DNA of 63,448 nt. Origin: Candidatus Termititenax aidoneus (GTDB lineage Bacteria; Margulisbacteria; Termititenacia; Termititenacales; Termititenacaceae). The first letter of the stretch is position 1. Each line of letters opens with the position of its first letter. Under the pieces are notes generated by a model. The model did not search any database, was not told the origin of the DNA, and saw only the letters and a program-made list of their open reading frames with translations. This document shows, one piece after another, positions 17,276-26,320 of the stretch. The stretch spans positions 1 to 63,448 of the forward strand of contig BGZN01000006.1 of the NCBI GenBank assembly GCA_003864455.1, in the 5' to 3' direction. Position numbers and translations under genes: made by a program.

Positions 17276-17693
17276 CTTTTGCTCCTTGAATAATTATTTT
17301 TTGTTCCTGCGGCGTGATCTGGATTTGCGTTATTTCGCCGATGTTTTCGCCGGCCAGCGCGCGCAGAAAATCCAAAAACGCGCCGTAATTTCCCGTAAAA
17401 ATTATTTCCAGTCCGGCCGCGCCGTTTTTGCTGCTGCTGAAATTTAAGCCTTGCCGCGCGCCGAGCGCGCGGATGGTTTCCAGTTCGAGATATTCCGGCG
17501 GCGCAGGCGCGTCGGGATATTTTTGCAGCAGCGGCTCTTGGCGCATTTTGGCCGTTTCGCCGCGCAAGTGCAGATTGGCGTAATGCAGCCGCGCGCAGTT
17601 GAGCGCAAGCGTCAGGCACGCCGCGGCCAGGATCAGCGCGATGAGGCCTGCACCGGTGATTTTTATTAATAATTCTTTATTTTCGGGCGGCAT
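17265..17693 (-). CDS. PilO/GspM-like pilus assembly protein
   Basis: The 142-residue protein has a short cytoplasmic start, one membrane helix (residues about 10-30, GAGLIALILAAACLTLALN), a coiled-coil stretch and a small ferredoxin-like periplasmic domain. That domain is visible as LEIIFTGNYGAFLDFLRALA followed by ITQIQITPQEQKIIIQG, as in PilO. Its position between the PilN/GspL-like gene and the secretin supports an inner-membrane alignment-complex role. It is shorter than typical PilO (about 200). Confidence 0.65.
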   Translation of the reverse strand: MPPENKELLIKITGAGLIALILAAACLTLALNCARLHYANLHLRGETAKMRQEPLLQKYPDAPAPPEYLELETIRALGARQGLNFSSSKNGAAGLEIIFTGNYGAFLDFLRALAGENIGEITQIQITPQEQKIIIQGAKDEK

Positions 17694-18567
17694 TTTTTAG
17701 CTCCTTGTCCAAAAATTTTTTAAGATCAGCGCGCAGAGAAAAATTAACCACTTCGCTTTTGCTCAAACTGGCCAGCTCCGGTTTCAAGCTGGAATCGGTT
17801 TTGAGCGCTTTTTGCAAAGCTTTCAGCTCTTTGTCTGCCGGACAAAAGCCGTCGATACGTAATTCCCGCGCAGCGTAAGTCAATTCCGTAAAATAAACCT
17901 GCTCGGGAATAGCGAGGCTAAAAGCATAAAAATAACCGCCAAGTTTTTGGTTGAGCGTCTGATTTTTTTGCAGCGCGGCCAGACCTCGTTCATAATTTTT
18001 GCGCGCTTTGATTTGCGCCGCCAGATTTTGCCGCTCATTGTGCAAAGAAAGATTTTGCGCGCTCAAAATATTTTGCAGTCCCAAAAGCAGCGGCGCGGCC
18101 AGCAGGCCAAAAACCGCCGCGCCCAGCAGTAAAACTTTTCCGTACTTATACAGCCTGCGCAAATACGGCTCGATTTGCCAAAAAGCCGCCTGGTTTGCAT
18201 ACAGCAAAAACTGTTTGTCCGCCGAGTAAATCTTGACGGCCTGTTTTTGCCGCGCGGTCAGAAATGCCAAATCCGTTTTGGGCAGCACGCAAAACAAGCC
18301 CTGCAAATTTTCCGCGTCGCGCAGGTAGACCTGATAAGCGTAAAAGTAGTTTTCGATAGGCTGGGGTAAAAGCGAGTTAATATGCCAGACCAACTGCTCC
18401 GTTTCGGAGATGTTTTTCTCGGCTTTTAAGGTGAATTGTTCGATTTGCAGGAGTTTGGGGTCAAGCAAAATTTCCAGTTCATCGGCGTCAGCGGGCAATA
18501 ATTCCGCGTTTTCCGCCAAAACGGACAAATTGACGCTGGCTTTTTTGTATTCCCAGAACTTTGGCAT
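17677..18567 (-). CDS. PilN/GspL-like pilus assembly protein
   Basis: I chose ATG 18567, giving 296 residues, because the upstream extension depends on a TTG. The first 140 or so residues form a cytoplasmic domain that could be a reduced PilM/GspL actin-like fold, but no nucleotide motif is visible. A single membrane helix (about residues 140-165, LLLGAAVFGLLAAPLLLGL) is followed by a coiled coil and a PilN-like periplasmic part (IPEQVYFTELTYAARELRID). It overlaps the PilO-like gene by 17 nt. The fusion nature is an inference. Confidence 0.6.
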   Translation of the reverse strand: MPKFWEYKKASVNLSVLAENAELLPADADELEILLDPKLLQIEQFTLKAEKNISETEQLVWHINSLLPQPIENYFYAYQVYLRDAENLQGLFCVLPKTDLAFLTARQKQAVKIYSADKQFLLYANQAAFWQIEPYLRRLYKYGKVLLLGAAVFGLLAAPLLLGLQNILSAQNLSLHNERQNLAAQIKARKNYERGLAALQKNQTLNQKLGGYFYAFSLAIPEQVYFTELTYAARELRIDGFCPADKELKALQKALKTDSSLKPELASLSKSEVVNFSLRADLKKFLDKELKNAARK

Positions 18568-18633
18568 ATACTGAAAAAATGCAACTTTTATGCCAGTTGG
18601 CAAAAATGTTAGAAAAATCCTGAAAATCGAGAG

Positions 18634-19347
18634 TTACGGATTTACCGGAATAATAACGGCTGTATCTAAGTCGACGAGTTCAATATCGCCGATTTGCTCC
18701 GGACTGATGGTTTTGCCGGTTTCTTTGTGGTACAGATAGAGCCGGCCTTTTTTGTCAAAAGCCACAGAAAAACTCGCGCTTTCCGTGGTTTTTGGCAAGA
18801 ACGCTCCGTCAGCATAATCGTAATGAAACAGCGTCTCGTCCACGCTCTGTTGCCAAGCTGCTAGATCCCTTTCCATTACTATAGATTCTTCAAAGCGCGT
18901 CAGCCAGTTTTTCGATTGAATATACAAAGGGTTTTCCAGCCAGGGATATTCGGTGAAACGAAACGGACGGCTTTTCTTTTCAAAATTTTTCTGCACCCAA
19001 TAAACGGCGTCCGGCGAAATTTTGGCGTTGATCAAATGCAATAATTTGTAATTGTTCGTACTCAAAATTTTTAGATTTGGCAGACCCAGTTGTCTTGCTT
19101 CGTTCAGCGCGGCCTGCAAGATGCTTGTGCCTAAGCCCTGCAATTTGGCGAATTCGGGCAGACGCAAATTGGCATCAGTCAGATTCAACCATCTGATACC
19201 TAGTAAATTAGATGTAACAACAAACTCCAGCCTGCCGAAAGGCACGCCGTCAGGATTATTTAAAATGAAAATGGTTACGCCGCGCGGCTTTAATGTTTTA
19301 AGCAGGGCGGCCGGATCTATTCCGGCGATTATTTTGGTTTGCAGCAT
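18634..19347 (-). CDS. GNAT-like hypothetical protein
   Basis: The 237-residue protein contains FAKLQGLGTSILQAALNEAR followed by LKILSTNNYKLLHLI, which resembles the acetyl-CoA loop and following strand of GNAT acetyltransferases (the usual Q/RxxGxG/A appears as LQGLGTS). The C-terminal third is beta-rich (GRLYLYHKETGKTISPEQIG). I chose ATG 19347, two codons after a TTG. The substrate is unknown, and it may not be catalytically active. Confidence 0.45.
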   Translation of the reverse strand: MLQTKIIAGIDPAALLKTLKPRGVTIFILNNPDGVPFGRLEFVVTSNLLGIRWLNLTDANLRLPEFAKLQGLGTSILQAALNEARQLGLPNLKILSTNNYKLLHLINAKISPDAVYWVQKNFEKKSRPFRFTEYPWLENPLYIQSKNWLTRFEESIVMERDLAAWQQSVDETLFHYDYADGAFLPKTTESASFSVAFDKKGRLYLYHKETGKTISPEQIGDIELVDLDTAVIIPVNP

Positions 19348-19438
19348 AGACAAAAAATCAGATAACCTCCCAGCGCAGGCTAAAAGTTACAAAAAGTATA
19401 ATAACACCATAAATCCGTTGTAGCAATGTTTTAGCCGC

Positions 19439-20707
19439 TCAATGCTCTTTCAGCCATTTCAGCCAGTCCTGGATTTTTTTCTCATAGCCGCGATTGCTCG
19501 GCGTATAGTATTTGCGATTTTCCGGCAAATATTTTTGCTCTTTGACATAAGCGTTGGGGAAATCGTGGGCGTATTTATAGCCTGAGCCTTTGCCTTTTTT
19601 CTTTTCCTGCTCGTACACGGCGTTCAGCAAATGCGGCGGCACGGCAAAGTCCACGCCGCTCTCCACATCGGCCAGCGCCTGGTTTATGGCCGAATAAGCG
19701 GCGTTGCTTTTGGGCGCGGCGGCGACATAAACAGCGGCCTGTGCCAGAGTGAGGCGCGCTTCGGGATAGCCGATTTCCGCGACGGTCGTCAGCGCGGCAT
19801 TGGCGATGAGCAGCGCCAGCGGATCGGCGTTGCCCACGTCCTCGGACGCGCAGATCACAATACGCCGCGCGATGAAACGCGGGTCTTCTCCGGCGTAAAT
19901 CATTTTGGCCAGCCAGTACAAAGCCGCGTCCGGATCAGAGCCGCGCATCGACTTGATGAAAGCGGAGATAATATCGTAATGAGCCGACTCGTCATAGACA
20001 ATTTGTTTTTTCTGAATAGACTCTTCGATAATGCTCAGCGTGATCTGGATTTTCTTTTCTTTTTCCGGTGTGGTCAGGACGGCGAGGTCTATCGCGTTGA
20101 GTATTTTGCGCGCGTCACCGCCGGCCATCAAGACCAAATGTTTTTTGGCGTCGTCGTCCATAGCGATATTGGGATACTTGCGGAGGCAATTTTCTATTAT
20201 CTGCAGACTTTCCGGTCCGGTCAGCGCCTTAAATTCAAAAACCTGCGAACGGGAAATCAGCGCGGGATTGACGCTGAAATACGGATTTTCGGTAGTCGCG
20301 CCGATGAGAATAATCACGCCGGATTCCACATCGGGCAGCAGCGCGTCCTGCTGGGCTTTGTTGAAGCGGTGTATCTCGTCGAGAAATAATATAGTACGCC
20401 GTTTATGATAAGCCAGCGTTGCTTTGGCTTTCTCAATGACCTCGCGCAGCTCGGCGACTTTGGAATTGACGGCGTTGAGCTGGATAAATTCGGCCTGCGT
20501 TTTGCGCGCGATCAAATTAGCCAGCGCGGTTTTGCCTGTGCCGGGCGGCCCCGAAAAAATCAGAGAATTGAGCCGGTCGGCTTCGATAGCGCGCCGCAGC
20601 AGCCGTCCCTCACCGACGATATGCTCCTGTCCCACAAATTCCGCGAAATCCTGCGGCGACATTCGTTTGGCCAGCGGCATGCCGAGGTCGGTTTTGAATA
20701 AATCCAT
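19439..20707 (-). CDS. rarA: Replication-associated recombination protein RarA (MgsA)
   Basis: This clamp-loader-like AAA+ ATPase acts at stalled replication forks. GPPGTGKTALANLIARKT (about residue 55) is Walker A, ILFLDEIHRFNKAQQDALLP the DExx block, and ATTENPYFSVNPALISRSQVF sensor 1 plus the arginine finger region. The late region RGSDPDAALYWLAKMIYAGE and RYFTPSNRG-like YYTPSNRGYE are RarA-specific. The 422-residue length is standard. It is monocistronic. Confidence 0.95.
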   Translation of the reverse strand: MDLFKTDLGMPLAKRMSPQDFAEFVGQEHIVGEGRLLRRAIEADRLNSLIFSGPPGTGKTALANLIARKTQAEFIQLNAVNSKVAELREVIEKAKATLAYHKRRTILFLDEIHRFNKAQQDALLPDVESGVIILIGATTENPYFSVNPALISRSQVFEFKALTGPESLQIIENCLRKYPNIAMDDDAKKHLVLMAGGDARKILNAIDLAVLTTPEKEKKIQITLSIIEESIQKKQIVYDESAHYDIISAFIKSMRGSDPDAALYWLAKMIYAGEDPRFIARRIVICASEDVGNADPLALLIANAALTTVAEIGYPEARLTLAQAAVYVAAAPKSNAAYSAINQALADVESGVDFAVPPHLLNAVYEQEKKKGKGSGYKYAHDFPNAYVKEQKYLPENRKYYTPSNRGYEKKIQDWLKWLKEH

Positions 20708-20760
20708 AGGTCATTAAGTATAGCAAATAGATTTAAAGTATATTTGCTGAAAATCTGGGT

Positions 20761-22347
20761 ATGAATTTCTGTATGCTGAAACTAAAAATAATATTTATCG
20801 CCGCGCTGCTGGCCTGCGCCTGTGCCGCCAACAAGACAGCTTACGGTCTGGAAGATGTTTTGACCGGCGCTGACGCCGCGGCGCGCGGCGGAGCATATCT
20901 TGGCGGTGCGGACAACAATAGTTTCGTTTTTCAAAACTACGCCGCTATAGCGCAAAATCCGGCGCCGCGCGTTTCTCTGACGGCCTTCAAATTGATCAGC
21001 GAAGTTAATTATCTTTCCGCGGCCTACAGTCAGGGCAGTTTTGGTTTGGGCGCGCTGACTATACGCGAGGACGGCGGCAAAATCCGCAGCAGCAGCAATC
21101 AAATCAGCGGCGGCCGCATCAGCTACAGCGACACCACACTGTACGGCGCGTACAGTCTGCCGGTGGATTTTGCGGGCGAACAGTTTGCTCTGGGTTTGCG
21201 CGGCAAATACTCCAGCCGTCATTTCACAGGTTTTGACGGGACGGCTTGGGGGCTGGGTTTTGACGCGGCCGGTCAGTATCAGTATGGCGATTATTGGACT
21301 TTGGGCGCGGAGCTAAACAATTTGCTGGCCACAGGCCTGCGCTGGACTTCCGGCGAGACGGAGTTTTTGCCGCTGACGCTGGCTCTCGGCGTGAAATTTA
21401 AAGCCCTGGGGCCGGAAGGTTATTACTGGCAAAAATTTGAGCGGCAGAGCCTGGATTTTTATGCAGATTGGCGCACGGCGGATTATGATACGCTTTTTAG
21501 CGCGGGCGTGGAGTTTCGGGCCGCAGATTATTTGGCTCTGCGCGGCGGGATCAGGCAGGTTTACGATCTCTGGGGCGAGGCTGGCACGAAGCATTTAAAA
21601 TTTTCCGCCGGCGCCGGCGTAAACTGGCGCGGTTTTTATCTGGACTATGCCTACAATCCCGCTGATGATTTGGCGGAAACCCTGACCCATTTTTTTACTT
21701 TGGCCTATCGTTTCGATTTGCCGAATCCAAAACCCGAACCGGAGCCGGAGCTTCCCGTCCGCCGGCGTATTTTTTCAGACATAGACCATTTAGCTCTGGC
21801 CGAGCATCTGGCTATTGAGGATCTGGGCTATCTGGGTATTTTTGAGCCTATTTCCGGCAGTTTGTTTCAGCCGCAGGCCGAAATGACACGGGGAGAATTG
21901 GTGGCTATTCTGGTCGATTTACTGGATGAGTCAGAAGTAAATATGCCGGATAATAATGGAGAGGTTGTTTATTACAATAATTATGCAGAAAAAGCCAGCG
22001 CTTACGGCCTGTTGCGCGGCTATCCTGACGGAAGCTATCGTCTTGAGCAACCCGTGCGCCGCGATGAAGCCGCTTGCTTTGTCATTAGATATGACGAAAT
22101 ATTGTTTAATAATGATAAACAGTTGAATGTTTCTATACAAAAATATAGAGATGTGCCGGATTTGCACTGGGGACAGGTGGATATTAATACAACTAAACAG
22201 CAGAGCTTGACACAAGGAATTGGCAAGGATGTCTTTTTGCCTAAAACAAATTTAACCAGGCTTGACGCGGCACGCATTATTTCAAGAATGGAAGCAATTC
22301 GTGAAGCAAGACAATACTTACCAGAATTAATTATTGATACACAATAA
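20761..22347 (+). CDS. Outer-membrane barrel protein with C-terminal SLH domains
   Basis: After a signal peptide (LKIIFIAALLACACA) come about 310 residues resembling the PorV/UPF0164-type barrel family (TGADAAARGGAYLGGADNN, then repeated aromatic strands). A PEPEPEL-type proline hinge near residue 325 follows, then S-layer-homology repeats: RRRIFSDIDHLALAEHLAIE, YAEKASAYGLLRGYPDGSYR and SIQKYRDVPDLHWGQVD. SLH domains bind peptidoglycan-linked polymer, so it may tether the outer membrane. The order barrel-then-SLH is the reverse of known SLH porins. ATG 20773 is an alternative start. The 3' part is more AT-rich than the 5' part. Confidence 0.72.
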   Translation: MNFCMLKLKIIFIAALLACACAANKTAYGLEDVLTGADAAARGGAYLGGADNNSFVFQNYAAIAQNPAPRVSLTAFKLISEVNYLSAAYSQGSFGLGALTIREDGGKIRSSSNQISGGRISYSDTTLYGAYSLPVDFAGEQFALGLRGKYSSRHFTGFDGTAWGLGFDAAGQYQYGDYWTLGAELNNLLATGLRWTSGETEFLPLTLALGVKFKALGPEGYYWQKFERQSLDFYADWRTADYDTLFSAGVEFRAADYLALRGGIRQVYDLWGEAGTKHLKFSAGAGVNWRGFYLDYAYNPADDLAETLTHFFTLAYRFDLPNPKPEPEPELPVRRRIFSDIDHLALAEHLAIEDLGYLGIFEPISGSLFQPQAEMTRGELVAILVDLLDESEVNMPDNNGEVVYYNNYAEKASAYGLLRGYPDGSYRLEQPVRRDEAACFVIRYDEILFNNDKQLNVSIQKYRDVPDLHWGQVDINTTKQQSLTQGIGKDVFLPKTNLTRLDAARIISRMEAIREARQYLPELIIDTQ

Positions 22348-22408
22348 CAATAAAATATTTCGCAATAGTTAACATGTCTAAGCCTTATCGAGGTGTTTTA
22401 TTATAATT

Positions 22409-22437
22409 AACACGGCTTAATTTTTAGCCGTGTTTTA
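22409..22437 (+). terminator. Rho-independent terminator
   Basis: AACACGGCT (22409-22417) pairs with AGCCGTGTT (22426-22434) across an 8-nt loop, a perfect 9-bp stem followed by TTTAAT. It lies 62 bp after the SLH-barrel gene and fits its transcription end. Confidence 0.75.
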
Positions 22438-22440
22438 ATG

Positions 22441-22952
22441 GCGATTAATTAAAACACAGAATATTTATGTGCAATAATTGTTAATATGTTGATGAGTTGG
22501 CAGATTGACTATGAATTGTTGTTAAGTGTAAATTAAAATTCATTAGAGGATGTGTTTAGTATAAGTGTACGCACGCAGACTAAGGTGTTTTTTCCCGAAA
22601 TCTAAGCCATTTTTAGAAAATGATAATGACTATCGGAATTATTGTTTTATGATCTATAACATTCAGCCGCTGATATTTTTGAGGCCACCGCATAAACTCT
22701 CCTCTGGAGAGCCTTTGCTGGTCTGCGCTCAAGGAGCGAAGTACAAATAGTATAAAACGATAACTATATTTAATTGTAAATACAATAAAAATTTAACAAT
22801 GCATTAGTGTCAAGCTGTTATTATTAAGTTAAATAATATAAATCAGTTGGATATATAGATATTTTTCGCTTTACAAAAATTTTTTTTTATAGTAGCATTA
22901 GGTATAAGTTTAGTATATGTAACTATTGTATGTATTTGGGGGGACAAAACTT
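22441..22952. other. AT-rich intergenic region, no gene seen
   Basis: About 510 bp of clearly AT-rich DNA separates two SLH-protein genes. A 61-codon frame at 22565-22750 has no ribosome site or protein-like composition and is not believed. The stretch just before the next gene has T-rich and TATAGTAG-like elements (about 22889-22896) that may be a promoter. No repeat array or RNA family was recognised. Confidence 0.5.
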
Positions 22953-24380
22953 GTGAAAAAGTTTTTCCATTTATCTTTAATATTTTTAGTTTGTGCCTTG
23001 CAAGCCGCGCCCGGACTTTCTCCGACTCTGGCGGAGATACGTTCCAGCGATAATGATTGCGCTGCTTTTACCTGGCATCAACCGGAGATTAACGCCGGCC
23101 AGGAAATAACGGGCTACTATGTTTATTGGGGCGCTGACGAAGCCGGAGTGTCTGATTTTTTTCAGAACAATAATTTTCAAGATAACGCCGCGCGGTCTTT
23201 TGACCCGCCGCCGGTGCAAGATTTTGGCGAGTATTATTTGCGGGTGCGCGCTGTGGACGAGGCCGGACACAGCGGAGGCTGGGCGACAGTGCTGACTTAT
23301 ATATATGAAGATGAAACGGAAACATTGGCTGAACTGGAAGAAGAGGAATATACAGAAGAAGAATATGCGGAAGAATATTCTGCTGACGAAGAAACTGAAT
23401 CAGCCGAAGAAGAAGAAATTTATTTTGCCGAAACTGCGGGCTTAGAAGAGGCGGCGGAAGTTAACACTGTCGAAGGAGACCTTTTAGCTGTGGCGACGCA
23501 AATGTCCGGCGGTGATTTTGTAATCAGCAACGCTTCGTTTGTTTTTGAAGGCGGTGGCGACAATCCTTTTGTGCGGCCGATACAATTGCCGCCGATAATT
23601 TTTAGCGAGGACGGCGTGCGTTATCAAGATGAGGAAATAGGGGAGTCTCCGCAGGTTGCAATGCGGCCGATACAACTGCCGTCGGCCGTAATAGCAGACG
23701 CCGCCGATGCGGGAACAGAAAAAGAAATAGAATACACCGAGGAGTATGAGAAAAAAACCGAAGAAGAAATTTTGGAAGAAATAATTGCGGCTGCGGAAAC
23801 AGAACGCGCCAATGGAGCAGTTTTTAATCCGGAGCTGCCGCTGACCAGAAAAGAAATGTTTAAAATGGTTGTGTATATGCTGGAGGAGCAGGGGCTGCCG
23901 CTGCCGGAAAAAACTGTCCCGCAATTTTCGGACTTGAGCGCCGAACACTTGACGCTGGCTGAAAAAGCGGCGCGCTATGGTTTGCTGCGGGGTTTTCCGG
24001 ACGGCACGGCGCGCCTAGATCAGCCGCTGCGCAAGGCGGAAGCGGCTTGTATTTTTGCCCGGTACAACACAGCGGTCGGCGAAAATTTGGCCGGTGTTTT
24101 TTTGAGCGCGCAGGTTTTTATTGATGTGCCAAGCGCGCATTGGGCTTATCAAGAGATCGCGCAGACGAGAGAATTTTTTACAAGTTCGGCCGAAAATTAT
24201 TTTCAACCGCAGGCCGAAATTTCGCGTTTGGACACCGCAAAAATGCTGGCCAAATTTAAATACGTACAGGACAGGCGGGAAGATTTGCCGCCGCTGTCCA
24301 TCGGTCAGCCAGCGCCCGCGGCCGGCGCCGCGGAGAACGCGCAAGTCTCGCATTTGCCGGAGCCAGGAAAAGAACAGTAA
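22953..24380 (+). CDS. Secreted FnIII-like / SLH-domain protein
   Basis: I start at GTG 22953, with GGGGGG upstream and an immediate signal peptide (KKFFHLSLIFLVCALQAAPG). Residues about 25-115 look like a fibronectin-III-type domain (FTWHQPEINAGQEITGYYVY, ending YYLRVRAVDEAGHSGGW). A very acidic Glu-rich linker follows (about 125-165), then two copies of RPIQLP, then C-terminal SLH repeats (YGLLRGFPDGTARLDQPLRK and FIDVPSAHWAYQEIA). It is probably a cell-wall-attached envelope protein and a partner of the preceding SLH barrel. Confidence 0.65.
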   Translation: MKKFFHLSLIFLVCALQAAPGLSPTLAEIRSSDNDCAAFTWHQPEINAGQEITGYYVYWGADEAGVSDFFQNNNFQDNAARSFDPPPVQDFGEYYLRVRAVDEAGHSGGWATVLTYIYEDETETLAELEEEEYTEEEYAEEYSADEETESAEEEEIYFAETAGLEEAAEVNTVEGDLLAVATQMSGGDFVISNASFVFEGGGDNPFVRPIQLPPIIFSEDGVRYQDEEIGESPQVAMRPIQLPSAVIADAADAGTEKEIEYTEEYEKKTEEEILEEIIAAAETERANGAVFNPELPLTRKEMFKMVVYMLEEQGLPLPEKTVPQFSDLSAEHLTLAEKAARYGLLRGFPDGTARLDQPLRKAEAACIFARYNTAVGENLAGVFLSAQVFIDVPSAHWAYQEIAQTREFFTSSAENYFQPQAEISRLDTAKMLAKFKYVQDRREDLPPLSIGQPAPAAGAAENAQVSHLPEPGKEQ

Positions 24381-24388
24381 AAAACAAT

Positions 24389-24416
24389 TTGTGCTCCAGC
24401 TGGACAGGTGTATAAT
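24389..24416 (+). promoter_or_regulatory. Promoter of the foldase-ispE operon
   Basis: TTGTGC (24389-24394) and a perfect TATAAT (24411-24416) are separated by 16 bp. It precedes the PpiC-type gene with a leader of about 25 nt that contains GAAGGGGG. Confidence 0.65.
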
Positions 24417-24448
24417 GCGGGCAATTTAATTCTTTGAAGGGGGATTTC

Positions 24449-25243
24449 ATGAAAAGATTTTTGTTCGTATTTTTTTTATTGAGCTCTTTGTTTGCCGCGG
24501 ATAAAATTTTGGCGACGATTGGCGCGACGAACATCACCGAAGCTGACGTCAAGGCTTATGTGGACACGCTGCCGGCGCAGTACACGCAGTTTTATTCCAC
24601 AGCGGAAGGCCAGCGCGAAATACTCAACCGGCTGGTCAACAATAAACTGCTGGCTATCGAGGCCAAAGCGCAAGGCTATGAAAAAAATCCTGAGGTGCTG
24701 AAAATTCTGGAAAATGTCAAAGAGGATATTATGACTGACCGCTATATCAGAAATTCGGTGGCCGACATTACAGTAAACGACACGGAAGTTTCTAAATACT
24801 ACGAGGACAACAAGGCGAAATTTGTGCAGCCGGAAGCGGTGCGCGCCAGCCATATTTTGGTGGACACGGAGGAAGAATTAAAAACCGCGCAGGCCGAGTT
24901 GGGCAAAGGCCGTGATTTTTCTGATGTGGCCAAAGAATTTTCCACAGACCCGGGCAGCGCGGCGCAGGGCGGCGACTTGGGTTTTTTCACCAAAGGCCAA
25001 ATGGTCGAGCCGTTTGAGCAGGCCGCGTTTGCCTTGAAAAAAGGCGAGACCACAAAGTCCGCCGTGAAAACGCAGTTTGGCTGGCACATTATCAAAGCGA
25101 CAGACCGCCGCGCCGAAACCCAGCGCCCGCTGAATGAGATTAGACAGGATATACGCGAGGCTTTGCTGCAACAAAAGCAAACTGAAAAATATAATCAGTT
25201 GGTGGAAACTGCCAAGAAAAAATATCCGGTCAATCTTAAATAA
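24449..25243 (+). CDS. Periplasmic peptidyl-prolyl isomerase (PpiC/SurA/PrsA type)
   Basis: This exported foldase has the signal peptide KRFLFVFFLLSSLFA, an N-terminal SurA-like helical domain (about 20-125) and one parvulin domain (about 130-230). The parvulin domain is marked by VRASHILVDTEEE, FSDVAKEFSTDPGSAAQGGD, LGFFTKGQMVEPFEQAAFAL and FGWHIIK. It is probably an outer-membrane protein chaperone, which fits the nearby barrel proteins. The start is ATG 24449 behind GAAGGGGG. The stop shares one base with ispE (TAATG). Confidence 0.88.
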   Translation: MKRFLFVFFLLSSLFAADKILATIGATNITEADVKAYVDTLPAQYTQFYSTAEGQREILNRLVNNKLLAIEAKAQGYEKNPEVLKILENVKEDIMTDRYIRNSVADITVNDTEVSKYYEDNKAKFVQPEAVRASHILVDTEEELKTAQAELGKGRDFSDVAKEFSTDPGSAAQGGDLGFFTKGQMVEPFEQAAFALKKGETTKSAVKTQFGWHIIKATDRRAETQRPLNEIRQDIREALLQQKQTEKYNQLVETAKKKYPVNLK

Positions 25244-26097
25244 TGACTTTGCGGATCAGCAGCGCCGCTAAAATAAATCTGGTCTTGAGCGTACTCGGCA
25301 AACGCCGAGACGATTATCATGAACTGCGGACGATACTGCAGTCGGTGTCTCTGTATGATACTTTGGAGTTCGCGCGGGCGGAGCGGCTGGAAATAGACGC
25401 GCCGGCCGGCATCACGGAACAGCCTGAACAAAATCTGGTTTATCGCGCGGCTGAAATTTTTTTGCAAAAGTACGCGCCGGCGCAGGGCGTCAAAATTACT
25501 TTGACCAAAAAAATTCCGCTGGCGGCCGGTCTAGCCGGAGGTTCGGCGGATTGCGCCGGCGCGCTGCTCGGCCTGAATAAATTTTTGGCAGTCAATTTGC
25601 CGCTGGCCGAGTTGGATAAAATCGCCAATCAACTGGGTTCGGACATCGCCTATTGTTTGCGCGGCGGCGCGTATCTCGCCCTCGGCCGCGGAGAGATGCT
25701 GCGAAAAATTCCCGAATTGCCGCGGCTTTACGGCTTGATTTTGAAACCGCCGTTTGCGCTTTCCACAGCCGAAGTATACCGGGCATATCGTCCCGCCGGG
25801 GTTAAAATTTTTGCTGACGACGCATATATAGAAGGCAAAATTTCGCCGGAAAATCTGCCGACACACAATGCTCTCTGGCCTGCGGCAGGCGCTCTGCAGC
25901 CCGAATTACCGGCCTACAGACAAATATTAAAAGCAACAAACCCTATTGCCTGTAGTATGTCAGGCTCTGGCGCGGCGCTTTTTGCCTTTTATAATGACAA
26001 AATTACCCGAGATAAGGCTGCAGTCTCTCTTTACGGCAGGTATGAGATTTATCCGATAGAAACAATAAATTCCGCGCAAACAATCAGCGAAAATTAA
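25243..26097 (+). CDS. ispE: 4-diphosphocytidyl-2-C-methyl-D-erythritol kinase IspE
   Basis: This GHMP-family kinase of the MEP isoprenoid pathway phosphorylates CDP-methylerythritol. SSAAKINLVLSVLGKRRDDYHE at the N-terminus (the AKINL...DGYH motif), the ATP loop KKIPLAAGLAGGSADCAGAL near residue 85 and MSGSGAALFAFY near 235 are diagnostic. The 284-residue length is standard. It is translationally coupled to the foldase gene. It shows that the host makes isoprenoids through the MEP route. Confidence 0.93.
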   Translation: MTLRISSAAKINLVLSVLGKRRDDYHELRTILQSVSLYDTLEFARAERLEIDAPAGITEQPEQNLVYRAAEIFLQKYAPAQGVKITLTKKIPLAAGLAGGSADCAGALLGLNKFLAVNLPLAELDKIANQLGSDIAYCLRGGAYLALGRGEMLRKIPELPRLYGLILKPPFALSTAEVYRAYRPAGVKIFADDAYIEGKISPENLPTHNALWPAAGALQPELPAYRQILKATNPIACSMSGSGAALFAFYNDKITRDKAAVSLYGRYEIYPIETINSAQTISEN

Positions 26098-26320
26098 TTT
26101 ATCCACGACTTATCCACAGGGTATTTTTGCCTGCCGTTCACTGAAACACCTGATTTTACTAGGGTTTGCGCGATTTTGCACAAAAACGAATGAAACACGC
26201 TATATGTATGGCTTGGTATCACACAAAATATTCACATATAGCGTTTAAATTTTTTAATAATTGTGAAATAAAATTTTTATAGCCCAAAATACTCTAAATG
26301 TTTTAAACAAGTTATCAACA
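26098..26320. other. AT-rich gap with DnaA-box-like sites and an inverted repeat
   Basis: TTATCCACG (26099-26107) and the consensus DnaA box TTATCCACA (26110-26118) lie 11 bp apart. TTATCAACA, one mismatch from a box, lies at about 26312-26320. A perfect 10-bp inverted repeat, CGCTATATGT (26198-26207) and ACATATAGCG (26234-26243), is followed by a long A+T-rich stretch. The set resembles a small replication origin or DnaA-regulated region, but dnaA and dnaN are not adjacent and only two or three boxes are present. Confidence 0.4.

Noticed and set aside
22565-22750. 61-codon frame in the AT-rich gap between SLH genes
   Set aside because: No ribosome site, odd composition, and no conserved motif.
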